Position numbers and translations under genes: made by a program. Below, in pieces: positions 63,501-64,000 of a stretch of DNA of 64,000 nucleotides (position 1 is its first letter; the number at the start of each line of letters is the position of its first letter). Location of the stretch: contig LPNY01000139.1 of assembly GCA_001655195.1 (NCBI GenBank), positions 462,448-526,447 on the forward strand. Reading direction: 5' to 3'. Below the pieces are notes generated by a model that had not been told where the DNA came from, did not search any database, and saw only the letters and a list, made by a program, of their open reading frames with translations. This DNA comes from Arcobacter sp. EP1. Its GTDB lineage: Bacteria > Campylobacterota > Campylobacteria > Campylobacterales > Arcobacteraceae.

Positions 63501-63949
63501 CTAAATTATGTACAAGTTCATTAATGTGTTATGCCATTACAGATGTACCTAAAATTATTCATAATGATGTTTTATTATCAAAAGTCTCCAATTTATGGCA
63601 ACATCCAAATGGAACTTATTTATTAAAATTTATGGACAACACTTACCATGCAGATATAGTTATTGTAAATAATGCTATAGGAAAAGCTAATAATGGTTTA
63701 TGGTATGACTCTGGAAATCAAGCGACAAATTGGGATGCAGGGAAGAGTTTATGTGAAGCAAAAGGAATGAGGTTACCCTCTCGTACAGAAACTCAAAGAT
63801 ATAATGGAGTTCCTTCCTATAATGGTATGACATGGACTTCAACCTACCACTCTACTCAATCTGACATTCCAATTTATTATTGGTGGAATGGTAGTTCCGA
63901 AAATATTAATTTTCGTTTTTATGCACGTAATATTAGATGCGTTAAATAA
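57599..63949 (+). CDS. Giant exported RHS-like protein with phage-tail-like and lectin-like ends
   Basis: A 2116-aa protein with signal peptide (KFFTLFTILVLSTTSLFAKS). Two similar N-terminal domains at about 109-237 and 352-467 (GYWLDRATF, SAADHHKIFDGIRG; GTHWKLHDSLRGVD) resemble DUF7483 of phage tail proteins. YD repeats from about 540 include a helical insertion (about 905-1117) shared with the other RHS protein. The core end reads EINGYVYDPKVAKTLSDES and lacks the GRFLSxDP and DPxGxF motifs. A tail-fibre-like stretch (LDISIYDGTQWVSKG) follows, and the last 95 residues look like DUF1566/C-type lectin (CEAKGMRLPSRTETQ, ending NIRCVK). AAGG is 7 bases before the ATG. Confidence 0.85.
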   Translation: MNTKFFTLFTILVLSTTSLFAKSLNIETIEPCAKTTNAIYNHDMLCINGEKIERNNKLATYGGNDVTYTTASGDYKSIVSKHTNGQIIWEVTTKDDTVYTYGDGSTTKHHATILYTGNGSTQTIETGIASVDFTQANNGSGYWLDRATFEVKTDAGTVVESGSVAVNLSKVHIKSRSAADHHKIFDGIRGYGQELYAHLTNKEGFGAITLTNFNSNGFSISTDTNLNKNGDEYVVYQTLYTHVNWGTTNHGKKYVEAYNPESKETMIIYQGSGQAGHEISHSLNTQLEFAVVKNLNISSDWVTYNHTKGGSEYLRLNGTYASTPTSITWNSTNATDKTLTLGTYEASNGSNNTLILYGKAKSTTWSIIEYTGTGSSGLFIETKDVNGKERMPKTLLVKSTSVSGTHWKLHDSLRGVDKGIYVSSSSAEDTTSSYGVSSFTDSGFTVYGSNDNYNQNGSKYLALVTFEPINNTNSYNKTFKLSSIAPASNSEVKLAFANSQIDYMYEKVNKDAFLRAISITNGTSTQNYVVNTIVNSDKTFTRTVIYDANGKVLRDEFNATGLEPQVTKYEYNTINSNSIVKTINGLGHITTNAYDTNNNLISSKDANGLETTYTYNIDNRLIKEVKANGVEINYEYSTTELIDGAALKVVQTQAKTPTLTIYYDENHRKIRTQKEAFNSRIVYEDIIYDDSGRISQYSIPYFKGETAYYVMLSYDENNRVVEINKPGVKEERLITSYVYNETTTDITYPDGKTKTINNDGTNTNITNSYDVLGNLVSSVDDMGRKIVFEYDVLNRLIKKEIIQNGQTDAENTSYFVYDRASNGVGKLAYEKSNEYKKEYYYDEKSRLKATKNYLGNKTFITQYTYTPEGKLEKTISPDGFVTINEYNELGYLSGIKSPKSDSVELSFEDIQKLITSNLADEYNLYSRYYDLKSKAKFYELKQAVYTSLSSQYASVDTEIEAHLTQVASLLGETVALLNHNISEYATYLDNYKKIRNSYLLPKATQNSAEENFKWLRDTFSQQSKNYVNLSTSYIDQASGLLEGIILNPTLLDSALNIDKSLIGYYQSQSSEVVTYADSFLTQSNLYSQRYDELKKGLGETQESSYLGMFDDNEYKYFYKILDTDPLGRVTHEIFGNGLVTKKAYDVSSGNLVRIIAGYYGNNDIKDIKYTFDSNNNLTAMHDIKRGYTQTYKYNASNRLISASNVGASFYSNIAYNYVTPDSSIYSYNSGTNSFTDSTAGLSVNVSDPSIISQNSITTQTLYSTDKKSYKQTKTVDGNISTTYKVNDNFKYSISDEEVSYKNFIFVNNKLIAIHNEEQIDDIVIPNNYYIHKDVFGSVDVITNQSAGVEKRVSYRPFGEKSDITWTQLDNENKITNYGYKGFERNEFNLLEINGYVYDPKVAKTLSDESINSLDEQSSEFFMNSTPTKHLDGTLDSWYKEFIGLFNMKKLFSNNDPLYNFEVQKNIYTLASLSNVYIGTTSPDDTSLIWYKPNASGGLDISIYDGTQWVSKGSTGSLDAAGTITADSTEQLNSMPCFYQDNGFVTEGVNQIPYTCSSEQTWELGGQFTGTFTVLDLVTKYKDATAGSKINVSAPNSEYAGTKEFTKVNTNWVDATNNYIASTNLANIMSVNINTQGYGYVAKDSNSFYSLQKLNIPSVGVKWTYLANGLDNVALDFNAIETNEGGYVYDKKNNLYVSQENSVWSTVDNSIQLTASNSGRDAFTNLNTSNTYYLVNNDCTEATCNGTVENNYYAGILFDNLYMFSHDTNGKNKNSLVDAIPQASMTDIYANGHNAVMYNNEVYLKTTDNKNRTTYKRSDGVYFTKSEVAIPSTFVENGILNLPLNVTSETVTFDGNAIILANYTEATNWTDAPNNTEAKIATETLTHIVNGAQDFWTDNITGDGQQSATIIFTKGDRGNLPTVTHSITALTKELGEQDRYTDSGVTSSVDATFKQWYYSVTGTSNLVDAKLCTSSLMCYAITDVPKIIHNDVLLSKVSNLWQHPNGTYLLKFMDNTYHADIVIVNNAIGKANNGLWYDSGNQATNWDAGKSLCEAKGMRLPSRTETQRYNGVPSYNGMTWTSTYHSTQSDIPIYYWWNGSSENINFRFYARNIRCVK

Positions 63950-64000
63950 ATTATTTTCTCTCCGTAATACGTAGCCTTACACACTACTGTTACGGGTAAT

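Overview
The window is AT-rich bacterial chromosome that looks like Campylobacterota, most likely an Arcobacter-type genome. This is inferred from the compact low-GC gene layout, the L16 start (MLMPKR), a membrane-anchored MurF, the run ruvA-ddl-hydrolase-murF known from Campylobacter, a short CheZ-like protein, and many PAS and sensor kinase proteins. No rRNA, tRNA, CRISPR array, prophage or integrase was seen.

Region by region. 1-4.2 kb: the S10 ribosomal protein operon (rpsJ to rplP, minus strand) behind a consensus sigma70 promoter. 4.4-15.5 kb: cell-wall amidase, a receiver-PAS protein with Glu at the phosphosite, an FAD dehydrogenase, a two-component system with a His/Asp/Lys-rich secreted partner, a second sensor kinase, and a VOC enzyme facing an HxlR regulator. 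15.5-18 kb: a 35-codon membrane-peptide ORF, a hairpin-rich non-coding island and a DUF6161-like membrane protein. 18-36 kb: housekeeping and stress genes (dadA, HIT, murF, ddl, ruvA, truD, thiL, superoxide reductase, ppnP, recO, ychF), a chemoreceptor with a c-type haem motif next to a minimal CheZ-like protein, a large protein ending in a dead GGDEF domain, and two tandem HDOD proteins. 36-45.5 kb: a compact 12-gene type II secretion operon (gspG-H-F-K-L-M-N-C-D-E-I-J), with a divergent membrane-anchored retropepsin-like protease.

47-64 kb is accessory. It holds a REP-associated tyrosine transposase (RAYT) with 37-bp REP units, a YefM/RelE toxin-antitoxin pair whose toxin is duplicated with the REP units, and a divergent pair of giant Sec-exported RHS/YD-repeat proteins (2300 and 2116 aa). 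Each giant is preceded by a small membrane coiled-coil partner that is a paralogue of the other. The 284-bp region between the two operons has a perfect 26-bp inverted repeat close to each start codon, two 19-bp direct repeats and six copies of a pentanucleotide. This is the layout of a possible phase-variable or invertible switch, although an inverted promoter duplication would look similar. The 2300-aa RHS protein has a typical RHS core, a variable C-terminus and a tiny three-helix membrane protein downstream, as in toxin-immunity pairs. The 2116-aa protein has lost the core's end motif and carries phage-tail-like N-terminal domains and a DUF1566/C-type-lectin-like C-terminus.

The strongest candidates for something undescribed are the divergent RHS locus with its small partners and inverted-repeat control region, the AAACTGTGAC element shared by the T2SS/protease divergon and the DUF6161-like gene, and the hairpin island at 15.7-16.4 kb.
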